A stretch of DNA of 64,000 nt from Nageia nagi. Lineage: Eukaryota; Pinophyta. The notes under the pieces are model-generated. The model was not told the origin of the DNA, searched no databases, and worked only from the letters and a program-made list of their open reading frames with translations. The stretch lies in the NCBI GenBank assembly GCA_050084985.1, contig JBITNC010000001.1:5766001-5830000 (forward strand), given 5' to 3'. A program made the position numbers and the translations under genes. Below, piece by piece: positions 22,196 to 33,005 of the stretch; position 1 is the stretch's first letter, and each line of letters opens with the position of its first letter.

Positions 22196-22596
22196 TGGGT
22201 CCAAATTATGAACAAAAAGCATACCTATAAATTATAAATCCAAGTTTGGATTAGGACAAAATTGCTACAACAAATCTGTTGGCCTTATATAGTAATAATC
22301 TGACTGCCAATTACAAAACTTAATTTACTCATTCAACATCTATAGTAATAATCTGACTGCCAATCTCACAACATCTTACAGCCAGATTCATTCCTGAGAT
22401 TAAATATCCAATTGCAAAAATATTTCCAATAACATATGGCATCAGCCAATATGCTTAATATCAGGAAAATTACAAAAAAAATGGTTAAAAACTCAGAAAT
22501 TCCAAATGTCAAAGAGATGCACCTTGAATGCATCTCCTTAAATAATAACCTCCAATAAAGGTGATATGAAATAGAAATAAAACAATTAGAAGAGCT

Positions 22597-23410
22597 TCAA
22601 AACTTCTCTGCCATTCTTGCACTCACTGTTCTCAGTTTTGAATAGACCTTGCCTGCAGGAGATCCTAAAATTAGACTGCACAAAGCATCTCTGGCAACTT
22701 TAATATTCAAGAAAGATCCCAATATATGAATTCTCGTATCAGCTATCACAATTCTAGTTCTTGTTGAATTCTCAATTGCAAACTTTGTCTTTCCTCCTTT
22801 CCCAGTTAACCTGCCAATTGCTCGAGAAAGATGTTCTCCACGAAGTGTTTTAACATCCTTGATCTCAAATGATTCTATGTACAGATCATCCAACCTCAGA
22901 AGTGCAATGGCATCCGGTACATCAAAGCCAAGCATAAATGCATGGACAAAATCTGCACACTTTTGGAGGTTACTAATTTCTGGGGTGTCTCGGCGTGTCT
23001 TTAATTCAACTCTGCGGGCCTGATGTGTCACAATGAAAAAGATAATAAATGCAATGAAAGATGCTAGTCATCCATACCAGCAAATGAAAACATGGGAACT
23101 AAGTAAACTTTAAAACATGCCAAAAAGGAAGAAATAGTAATCCTGGTCAAAATACCGGGAGATTCATGCGAATGTCAATCTTCATCTGTTCATAAATAGG
23201 AGTGTATATTTCCATCCACATTTTTTTAAGCGGTGAGAAGCGATGAGCTGGAACAGACACCTTACGGAACTCAGCACGCTTCCCAGACCTTTCAAAAGCT
23301 GTCAATGGTTCAAATTTTGGCTTCATAGGGGCATCACTTGAAGCACCCTGGGAGCTTGCTTCTTCAACTGCCATGGGTTCAGCTTCATTTGCTGCTGCTG
23401 CTTTCTCCAT
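22597..23410 (-). CDS. PNO1: RNA-binding protein PNO1/DIM2 (pre-40S ribosome assembly factor), two coding exons
   Basis: Exon 1 is 23410-23156 (85 codons) and exon 2 is 23019-22597 (140 codons and stop), joined in phase 0 across a 136-bp GT...AG intron, giving 225 residues. The family binds pre-18S rRNA near its 3' end, recruits late pre-40S factors, and shuttles between nucleolus and cytoplasm. Residues 1-50 are acidic/Ala-rich and poorly conserved. From about 51 the conserved core appears (VSVPAHRFSPLKKMWMEIY), then a degenerate first KH-like fold, LRLDDLYIESFEI (126-138), and a second KH with GKGGKTKF (158-165), TRTRIVIADTRIHILGS and a C-terminal ARMAEKF. Eukaryotic relatives are about 220-275 residues with the same ending, so it looks complete and functional. 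Splice sites and frame are clean. It is the best-supported host gene here. Confidence 0.95.
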
Positions 23411-24680
23411 CTTATTCCTGTTTTAAAAGTACCAACATGTATAAATATGAACAAATATGATTGCAAGTAGTAATATAAAAAAACTTGGTAGTGCCATTGA
23501 CAAAATTAGAGTCAAAGTAAATTTTCTTACAGAAAACCATCACTTGCACTTTAACGTTGACTGGTTACTTAAATTACAAAAAGATTTTACAATAGAACAA
23601 AGCCCCTAGATAGTATTCCCTAATGTAAGTGAACGTTCTCTTATATCTTTCTTTTTCATAAACTCATACATATAAAAAGCAAAGCATTAAAAAAAATTGC
23701 CATGCTGGTTGCACAGGAGGATGTACTGAAAAATAAGAGTACGCAATAAAGAAAAAAGAGGTGTGAGGTAGCAAAATAAATCTGCCTTTTTGAAACCATA
23801 GTTTTTGAGTCTTTTGACAATAATAGCGTTTTTGATGCTGTAAAAAGCTTTATACAAACATACCAACTTATTGGCCAATCCTGCTGCATTTAATAACTGT
23901 ATTAAATTTCAAATAGACAGAGAGTAATTAGAAGAATAAGGTAAAGAACTGCCTGAAAGCTCCTAGTCCTAAGTGTATCTCTCTGATTAAGTTTTCATTC
24001 GTATAATAGAAAGAGTAATTCTTATGCAAACCAAAACTCCACATGTAAATCACCAATGTAATATTATGAAATCAAGGTCCATTTTAGAAAAGAAAAAGCA
24101 TGCAAAAACACAAAATTACATGGAAATAACCTATGCGGGTGCAGCTCTGATCTAATAGTATTAAAATTTACGTTTTTATAGCATGAAGTGGAAAGTACTT
24201 GCAGCACTCGTGCAATTTTATATACATAAAAGCTGCACCTATGTCTCTGAATTATGAATTTGATTTGTAGAGCAAGCAGATATATAACTATAAAAGCGAC
24301 AGAATTTAATAGAACCAAAAAAACCATATGAAAATTGCTCTAAACCCCGCAGGGCTTCTGCTTTGTTCTTCTACATTTCTCTCAACCTAAAAAACTTGGA
24401 AAAATCAGTGACAACATCTTTTCTAAGGCCGATCTGAATTGATTAATACTGTGTTTGGATCCTTACATGAAACTCAAACAAAATATATTGAACAAATCAA
24501 CAGAAGTATAATTGATTGCCACAAGAAGAAGCTATCCGACAAATTCTGAAACCCTAAAATGGAAAAAAAGAGAATTCTTACACGCCTCGTATGCAGCAGC
24601 TAGGGTTCGATGTTGGTAACCCCTCGCCTAACTCTGTGAAAGAAGAGAAATATGTAGGGTTTATGAAGCTGTATATCTCC
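23411..24680 (-). other. PNO1 5' untranslated exons and leader intron
   Basis: Seven bases before the ATG a consensus acceptor (TTTTAAAACAG, intron end 23418) interrupts the leader. The best upstream donor is GTAAGA at 24583, preceded by a non-ATG leader rich in CT and AACCCTA strings. This implies a leader intron of about 1166 bp. Leader introns close to the ATG are common in plant housekeeping genes. The transcription start is not defined. An alternative donor two bases upstream is possible. Confidence 0.6.
24655..24662 (-). promoter_or_regulatory. Telo-box-like motif (AAACCCTA) near the PNO1 start
   Basis: On the minus strand AAACCCTA lies about 70 bp upstream of the inferred donor, with a related GAACCCTA at 24601-24608. 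Telo-boxes are known in promoters and leaders of plant ribosomal-protein and ribosome-biogenesis genes, which fits PNO1. A TATA-like TTTTATAATT lies upstream near 24714-24723. Confidence 0.5.
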
Positions 24681-24729
24681 AGACTTTATGTTTTACAAAG
24701 AATGATCAACCTTAATTATAAAAAGATGA

Positions 24730-26362
24730 ATTTAACACCGCATATTGTTTCATTTAAATAAATATATTTTAAATTTTTAGTTAATATATTTATTAAATAT
24801 TAAAATCAAATAATCATTAAAACACTAAAACAATGATGAATTTTAGACTCAAATTTCTATTAGAAAATTACTAATTTTATCGACCTACATTCTATTGATA
24901 TATAAATCTTAATAATTAAACATAAAAAATGATTTAAATATAAATATTTTTTAAATTTTCAAAAACACATAAAAAAATACTAAAAAAAATCATAATTCGA
25001 TATAAATAGAAATGAAATTATATATGTATACTATTAAAAAGAATATGAAGATCATAAAAAGATGTATTATGATAAAAATAAATAAAATGTAATGATATCT
25101 AGGAACTTAATCCTTCTAATAATTAAATGATGAATATAAGTAATAATAAAATTATTTTATTTGAATATTATAATGAAATTCAATAATAAAATCAAGGTAA
25201 TGAATTTATGAAAAATTGTATTGAGTCACATATAGAAGAATTACGAATATTTAGAATGAAGGGGATTCATTACTCATTATAAAGTGGTAATGAATAAAGT
25301 TAATACCCTATCAACTATTTTGGTAATTAAATAGTTTTAATATCAAAAAATTTCTTTTGAAATGATATTGTATATCGTTAAACTATTTTATTTAGCGATT
25401 AAATTGTTTATGAACATGATTTACAATATTATTTTAAAAATAATAAATCAAGTATGTAGTATGTTCCTAATAGAATACAAATGAAGATATTTTAATATTA
25501 TAAGGAAAATATGAACAGCTCTTATTACAAAATTGTCATTGAGCAAAAATAATAATATGCATGATTCTTTTAATATATGTACCAACTAATAAGGTTTCAA
25601 CCTAATAACTTCATTCAACTCTCTCATTATTATTTAGTCATTCAAATTAATAGCCTTCTTAGACTATAAACATATATTTTTTATGTTTATTCTCTTGAAT
25701 AAGAATGTGCATTTGAGTTTACATTAGGGATGTTGTTGAGAAAATGGATGATAAAATATCTTAGATGTGGGAGGCTCATGTTAAAATCTCATAACACCCC
25801 AAGTGTGAAAGAATACAATAAAAATATATATCGAGTTTTTTCACAAGTGTGAAGGGATTAAGAAGTGCAAGTCATGGACGACTTTAACAAGAGAAATACC
25901 CTTTGATTGTAGCATCTTAGTTGTAAGTAGCCTACCAATAAGGTTGGTTTCTAATAAAATAAAATAAATGAGTATATTATAATATTTCTAAAGCTTTCAT
26001 ATTCTTACAACATACTAAACTTTAAACACCCACTCAAGCTCAAGGGACTGGTCTTTTACTTGAATATTGATTATTTACTTCCTTGCTTGACTTCCATGCC
26101 TATAAAGAACTTCTATTTATAAGCTTATGTTATATAGTCACTTATGCCTACATTATATAATAATTTTTGGATATATATAGTAATGTTAGGATATTATATA
26201 TTTTATGGTACTTTGAAAAATTATAAATTTCCTCCAAAGTAATATATTAAACTAAGGTTAAGGTAGATGGTATGATAGTAAATATTCATTCTATTATTAA
26301 GATCATTAGTGAAATCTAAGAGGCTTCATTATTGAGTACTATATTTTATGGTTGTAATAGTT
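24730..26362. other. AT-rich intergenic stretch upstream of PNO1
   Basis: Very AT-rich, with no open frame, LTR pair or tandem array recognised. It ends at the TSD of the next insertion. Confidence 0.5.
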
Positions 26363-26378
26363 TGTATGAAAGCTCTTT
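26363..26378. repeat. Target-site duplication, left copy (16 bp)
   Basis: TGTATGAAAGCTCTTT here equals 28232-28247. It runs directly into a T run, which marks the poly(A) end of a minus-strand insertion. Confidence 0.88.
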
Positions 26379-28231
26379 TTTTTTAAGGTAAATTTATATT
26401 AACAATGGTTTTTTATATAGGGCCTAAAATTCTTTCTTACAAAAATTGTTATGATATATCATTGAAAATGTTACTATCTACGTTATCCTACATTTTACTT
26501 CCATCCTTGGAAGGAGGATCCATCCATCTATGGTAACCAAACAGAGAGTATAGATCAATAACATAAGCAAAAGTATCCATTTCCATGCCCTGTATTTCTT
26601 TGGTCATAGCATTCTCCATCTTGTCCATGAAATCCCACCCAGCCTTGATGATGTTTTCTTGTTGATTAGGCATTCTATCCAATGGGATGCCCTCTGGTAG
26701 CCTCTTTATGGTTGTTCTCATTCTATGTAACTTCTGCTTTCTTTCCCTTTACTCACGATCATCATCATAAACTCGTATGATGGGCTGGTGAATTGCATAA
26801 GACTCGTAGAAGTTTGCAACAGTGAAGCCAAACTATGGGGAGAGGAGATAACTAACTTTTCTTTTTTGGTCCCCTTTCTTCATTTCTTTAGGTTAGTCTT
26901 CAACATTAGATAGAACTATATTCTTCATATGGCTCCTTCCATGGAGTTGTTCTTCACTTTTGACCTCACCCAAAGAAGTTAGAACCTCTGCAACATCTTG
27001 AATTGAGTCATCTAAATTAGAAGAGATGATAACCGTAGTGGGTGATTTAGAGGGCAATAGAGGGGTAAGGTGGTAAGGAGAAGGAGGTACTCAAGTCGGG
27101 GAAGTAGTTTTAGCTTGAGGAGGTGATGGGAGAGGAGAAGGAAGGGGTGATGGTGGTGGTAGGGGTGGTGGAGGAGGTGGTGGTGGTTGTGGAGGACATG
27201 GAGGCGGAGGCTGAAAAAGGGGTTGTGGAGGCCTTTATCGTAGTGGTACCATAATTTGAACCTTGCTATGGATAAATCCCACCAAAATCTTGATGAGACC
27301 TTGGTGGATGGGGATTTGCCCTCTGTTTCTATAGATATACGAGTCTAAATAATGATACAAGAAATAAGAGAGATTTACCCAAAGATTCCCCCTAAAATGA
27401 GCCATCAATACAAAATGATAGCCCCCTACTTTTGAGTGACATCCTTCCATAGTGAATAATTTACACAGTGCAACTACAACACTATTCCATGGATATGCCA
27501 AAGAATTCACTTGATAGCTTGATTTCTTCTTAGTAGGCATTGACTCTCCATCCTCTAGAAAATTTTTGATATCTGCTTACAAAGTTCTCACATGTTTGGA
27601 ATGTTGAATCCCTTCATTTGCCATACCCATAGAACATGCAATAATACCCAAGCTAGTTATAAAATTTAGCCTATCTATGGTGATCCTTCCTTCATCCTGG
27701 GAGTCTACAACCTATCGAGACCAATTTCTTCATGCCCTTGAAGAGAATCAATAAATCCATGAATACCCCCATTGCAAAGGGTATCCCATACTACTAGGTC
27801 TTCCTTGAACACCTCCCCATTAGTGAGTTTCAATCTTTTTTATCCTATAATTATTATTTCATAAGGTATTTTATAGGTAGGGATTGTCTAAAAGCATAAT
27901 GTTAGAATGGCCATGCAAACCACAAAATGGTTTAATTTATCCCTAAGGTGATGCCACCCTGTGAAGAACATATTGATCATCTAATCAAGAGTCCAATCAA
28001 TGACCTGCAACATCATGATCCATGCCATGGCTATAGTCCCTCCAAACAAACTCCATCTATCCCTGGTGCAGTGTGTGGGATAAATGTTCATTCTATCTAA
28101 ACATGTGTGAGTATTATTGGCATCAGCTATAGTGACTCATAGTTTAATTTCTTTCATGATTACCATAATGAGCTCATACATCGTCAGTATGAGGTTCGTG
28201 GAGTCGTCAATCTTCCCACCCATGCTGCCAA
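26379..28231 (-). mobile_element. Poly(A)-tailed retroposed insertion carrying an uncharacterised ORF (1853 bp)
   Basis: It is bounded by a perfect 16-bp duplication and ends on the left in a run of nine T (26376-26384), a poly(A) tail on the minus strand. These are the marks of target-primed reverse transcription. The minus-strand 3' end reads TTAATATAAATTTACCTT then A(n), similar to the tails of the LINE at 31474-37350 and of the insertion at 57830-62400. Almost the whole insert is one decayed ORF. It could be a 5'-truncated LINE relative or a LINE-mobilised copy of another transcript. Confidence 0.8.
26488..28223 (-). pseudogene. Decayed ORF with the SYFL-HQGLIKIL domain and proline-rich linker
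   Basis: Open parts are 27540-27235 and 26721-26488, which are in the same frame; upstream parts to about 28223 have stops and frame changes. The central part holds AHFRGNLWVNLSYFLYHYLD followed by IPIHQGLIKILVGF. After a stop comes a tract of about 40 residues that is mostly proline (PPPPCPPQPPPPPPPPLP-like, plus-strand 27105-27235), then a C-terminal part ending HRWMDPPSKDGSKM. I do not recognise a named function. The central domain is shared with the post-integrase ORF of the gypsy element at 56 kb and with the insertion at 61 kb. It looks like a plant-transposon-type protein. Confidence 0.6.
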
Positions 28232-28247
28232 TGTATGAAAGCTCTTT
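28232..28247. repeat. Target-site duplication, right copy (16 bp)
   Basis: Perfect match to 26363-26378; the sequence after it is unrelated AT-rich DNA. Confidence 0.88.
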
Positions 28248-30670
28248 AAAAGCTTAATATTACTACCATTACTACTAATGGTATACCATTGAGGCAATAT
28301 GCCTTTACTTCACCATAGACTTAGGTATTATATTATTATTTTTATTTTCATAAAAGTCAAGGATAAATAAATAAATCTTTTAACATCCTTTTAAACCCCT
28401 TGGTTTGTAGGATCTATCAAAGTTTATTTATAAGTAAATATATATCAATTATATATTTGAATGATTATTTCTCATATAATTAAGTTGTATAATAAAATCT
28501 CCAAGCTTCTTTTGGTTATGTTGTGTTCTCTCTTTTGTCTTAAAAGAGAGGACTTAAAAATATAGAACAATAACATATGAATATAAATTTAGATCCTTCA
28601 AATTTAATTAACAACTACAACCTTGATAAATAAATTATCTATTCTTGAGAATCAAGAGATGTTTTCCCTTGATCTCCTCAAAGTTTCAAAGCAAGCAAAT
28701 TGAAGGGTATATGAAATTATTGGTATCATATCAAGGGAGACTAAAAAGCCATTAAACATGTTTAGTCATAGATGTGGTTGTATAAATGTGAATAACATTC
28801 GTGTAAGTACTTTAAGGGATATGGTGGAAGCCAATTTTACTTATTTAGACATAGATTGTATATAAGTACCTCAACACTACCATCTTTTCCAAAGTATATG
28901 TAGTCTTTCACTCCCACACATTGTATATCTATGGAAACATTTTATTCTTTTATAATGGTATTGGGCATTTTCGTAAATTTATTCCAAAAAAAATAAAAAT
29001 ATTGTATCAAGGATTTTAAAATATTATTGGAATTCATTATTCTTAGTTGTGTATACTAGCCTATAAAATTACTTGGAAAATTGAGGTGCAAAAAATATCA
29101 TACAAATATGTGAGCCTTAAATAGAACTTGTATATAAAATTAAGCTCTTATGTATCTTTGAGTATATTGGGAGATCCTTATAAGATCTAAACCAAAACTT
29201 AACATTAAGAATATTATCGATTGTATATTAATGTAGTACATGGGGAATACTCCTTTTAGAAGATCATCCTCACATATTTGACAAAGTTGGGTAATACAAA
29301 TAAGGACATGATCAATATCCTACTTGGTTAGAGATTTGAAATATTGCACCATATGTTATTTTAAGTCTTAGTTGAATATTAGAGGGTTGCACAAGTACCT
29401 ACTTTAAAAATCTAGAGGTAACCAACGTACCTATATAGTAACAAATCTTTTATATGAATAGAAGAGTAAAGTAGTACAATTTTATTAATTACTAGATATT
29501 AAACTCTTGGTTTTAGCATGAAAAAAATTATTTGAATCTTAAAATATCACTTATTAGAAACTATAGACACCTAAATTTGATTTTTATATTTTTAAATATA
29601 TAACTTTAGGTATATAAAATTACTATAGTAAATGTTCTAAAACTAATCTCACTAGGGGTTAATTTCAAATTTCATGATTATGATTATGTTATTTTTACTA
29701 TATATATTAAAGGCCAAAAAGCAAAAGTCACAATAAATTCAAAAAGGATTTTTTTTATACAAAAAACCCAAAACATGTCATTAAAAGTTTACAACACTTT
29801 TGGAAACAACTTGCCATTATTTATTTCAATGTATAGTTACTAATTGTTACTTGCCAACTTGGTAACCCAAAAAATTGGACACCCATTTTTTATTTTATGA
29901 ATTCTTAAACATTTCATATTTTTGGAGAAGCTTTCACTCTTTAATGGAACTACTAATAAAACTGTAGCATTTAGTTCTACTATGATAATATAATAATTAT
30001 TATACTTTCTCCCTTCTAGATATAATCTTTAATTCTTACAAGAGTAAACATCAATCTTCTACGATTACATAGGAAACCCATATAGAAGCTTATGTATAGA
30101 GGAGGAATTCAAACCCTTAACATTCTATTATATTATCATCATCTTTTTCCTAGTTTAGGGAGTATTCCTCCTAAAATCATACAAAGTTTATTACCTACCA
30201 GTGGCAACTGCTTTGGTTGTTTGTCTATATCTCGTCTTTCCTTTGATAGGGTGTCTCGCTCAGATCTTATCCAATATCTTCTTTTTTATCATGCTTCGTA
30301 TTACTCAATTACAATTTTTACCTCACCTTATTACTCTCACCATCATGTATTCATTATAATATGTTTAGCTCTTTGTCTCTTGATTTTATATTTTATCTTC
30401 CACTAAAAGGTATGCATTGCACTTATTTCTTCTTTGATTCTTCTTGGAATTCACTTATTGCCATGCACCATTTATAGGTGGGATATTTTATTAGGATTAT
30501 AAAAATAAACTAAGTTTGGCTACATCCTCTTCTACATGAGTCTCATTATCTACATATACTGAATCTACTACATCCACCTCTTATTGTTTCATAGCATCAA
30601 TTCTAAATGGAGCATTATTATTTATTACATATGCATAAGGGGTAATTTCACCTTCCTTAAGATTTAATTG
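28248..30670. other. AT-rich stretch without recognised genes
   Basis: I see no conserved domain, LTR pair or tandem repeat in these 2.4 kb. The plus-strand open stretch at 30092-30406 is Ile/Leu/Tyr/Ser-rich, lacks motifs and is probably chance. Confidence 0.5.
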
Positions 30671-30679
30671 ATTCCTAGT

Positions 30680-31456
30680 ATTATCCAAAATGTGCTCTTC
30701 TTATCTCTATTTTAGACACCACTCAATTTTGTTTAATATGGTTGTCTTAGTTGGGCAAGATCTCCCATTATGGCCAACTTGAGCATGTGTAGAGCATAGA
30801 AAATTATTATTTTCATAACGTAATTCTTGAACCTACTTTCCCAATTTAATTAAAATATTATTATTTTAGAAAACTTAACTCCAAATTATACTAGGAAACA
30901 TAATTTGGTCACCAAGAATTGAGTTTGAGCCTTCATGACATGGTCTATAACAATTAATTTCCCAAAGGATCCTGCAATTCCTTTAAAAACTTTTTGGTGT
31001 TAGGATTCAAATAGAAGGTGTAAAAGAGTGATCCAAATTAGTGCAAATAAAATTTGGTCCTTGGCTAGATTGAATATAGATTTTAATTTCTCAAGAAATA
31101 ACTCAAACTTTCCAAAAAAAACAAGGCCCAAAACTTAGAATGAAATCTCAATATTATTCATTCTTTAAAGAAAATATGATATAGTCACTAGACACCACAA
31201 TGATACTAAGGTTAACCTTGATTATCCATTTCAATTTTTTCCCACCTTTAGAATAAATCAATATTTGGCCAAGCTTTAAGAAGTCTTCCTACAAAACTGT
31301 AGTGCCCTTGCTTGATTACTTGATTGATGATGGATTGAGGCATTTTGAGATATATCTTCTCATTAATTTTTTTTGCTTTGAAAGGGGGTCTAATGTCAGT
31401 TGTATCCGCTTGCTTAAAGAGGATTCACCAATAAAATGAAGGTACTACCATTAGTA
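30680..31456 (-). pseudogene. Old LINE ORF1 remnant (DUF4283/zinc-knuckle type)
   Basis: On the minus strand a decayed frame gives GHYSFVGRLLKAWPN, FKGIAGSFGKLIVIDHV and, at about 30750-30800, CSTHAQVGHNGRSC. The last is a CCHC knuckle (C..C...GH....C) with the second Cys replaced by His. This is the DUF4283 plus zf-CCHC_4 arrangement of plant L1 ORF1, an RNA-binding protein. Many stops and frame changes make it older than the neighbouring LINE, which inserted at its edge. Confidence 0.6.
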
Positions 31457-31473
31457 ACATATAATTGATAGAC
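31457..31473. repeat. LINE target-site duplication, left copy (17 bp)
   Basis: ACATATAATTGATAGAC equals 37351-37367. The preceding A may add one base, because the right copy is preceded by the poly(A). Confidence 0.93.
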
Positions 31474-31673
31474 GGGAAGAAAAGAGCGGCAACTACGATT
31501 GGAGAAACCCTGCAACTACGGCTGGGTGCACGACGTTTGGGCCCCAATACATGGCTACGGGCTCGGGGGACCCCTCAGACCTCCCACAGAATGCTTCCTT
31601 CAGTGATGTTTTGTGATCAAGATCATCTGGAGCAGGTCGTGGAACAAACAAGCCGAGATTCCACCGTATAAAC

Positions 31674-33005
31674 ATGCCAAAGTCTGAGCCATGGAAAACT
31701 GATTCTGGTTGTCTACACGCTACATCCGAGATACCTGAAATTACTATTCATAGTGATAGCGTGCATGATGAAATCAGTCTACTGGAAACCAGAGCATTGA
31801 TTTGCAAATTTTTGGGCTCCCGCACTCCCTCAGCAGCGATCAAACTCTGGGTTGCAAATGCTTGGAAGGTTCGAGGTGAGATCTGTCTAAGCTTTTACCC
31901 GAATGGCTACTTTATTGCCTTATTTGCCACAGAAATAGATAGAGATATGGTCTTTGAAGGAGGCCCATGGTTCAACGGTAATGCAGGGCTCTTCATGAAG
32001 CCCTAGCATACAGGGTTCAAACCGGATGAAGAGTATCCCTCCTCTGCTCCTGTTTGGGTACGTCTCCCAACCCTCCCAAGGGAACTCTGGAAGGAGGATA
32101 TATTCCTAGCCATTGGTAATGCCATAGGGGCATTCATGGGGGTCTCAGAGAAGACATGGAAACTAGACTCTCTTGGTTATGCTCGGATCTGTGTCTACGT
32201 AAAAACTGATTCTCCCTTGCCAGCCCAAGTTAAGATCAATCTACCCAAGGATGGCCTAACCTACCTCCAGAATATAGACTATGAGAACCTTCCCTTCCGT
32301 TGTCGGGTATGCTCAGAATATGGGCACCTAGCCAAAGCTTGCCCCCTAGCACAAAAGGTCAGTAATAACCCAGAAACTCTCAATGAAGGCTTCCAGGAAC
32401 CCAAGCGAAAACACCAAGCACTGAAAAGATCCATCCCTGATAAGGATCCCCGATCCAGCAATCGTTTCCAAATACTGCAAAATGTAAAGGACACCCCCAA
32501 CCAAGAATCTGTACAAGCTCCAACCCCCCCAAATCTTCAACAAGATCCTCAGAACAATGAAATACAACAAGAAATAACTACAGAAACCATGAACTCCCCA
32601 CATGCTAATCCAGTGCAGAGAGTTGGTAACATACAAGAGCAAATCTTCTCTTGTTCTGATACAGATCTCTCCCCCATAGTGCAGCCAAGTCAGATAGGAA
32701 ATGTTTTACAGGAAATGGACATGAATATGGAAGACCTTTTAGGCATTGAGCAAGGTATGGAGCTAGCCAAAGAAGCCCCACCAAATGATAAACCCAAACA
32801 TATTCACAGTAGGCAACCATCCATTTCTATCATAAAGCAAACACCATCATACCTAAAAACTGCAGTAGTTGGTCAAAACAAGCTCAAAGGCAGAACATCT
32901 AACCAAACTAAGCGTTCTCAAGAAGCTATGGAAAGTATAGAAATTGGGAGTCAGACACGATTGGAGGAACTCCTTGCCTCCAAAAAACAACAGGTTTCCC
33001 AATGA
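31674..33005 (+). pseudogene. LINE ORF1, RNA-binding protein (DUF4283 and zinc knuckle), one in-frame stop
   Basis: ORF1 protein coats the LINE RNA. The first 110 codons (31674-32006) hold the DUF4283 fold: ALICKFLGSRTPSAAIKLWV, then FYPNGYFIALFATEIDRDMV and GGPWFNGNAGLFMKP. A TAG at 32004-32006 lies where relatives have Trp (a G-to-A change). The frame continues unchanged with VWVRLPTLPRELW and a zinc knuckle CRVCSEYGHLAKAC (around 32310), then a hydrophilic Gln/Pro-rich tail. The start at 31674 is the first Met in this frame before the domain. The stop TGA overlaps the ORF2 ATG. Confidence 0.9.

Noticed and set aside
30092-30406. 104-codon plus-strand frame ending in a hydrophobic segment
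   Set aside because: No motif, no homology that I recognise, and AT-rich composition typical of the surrounding DNA.
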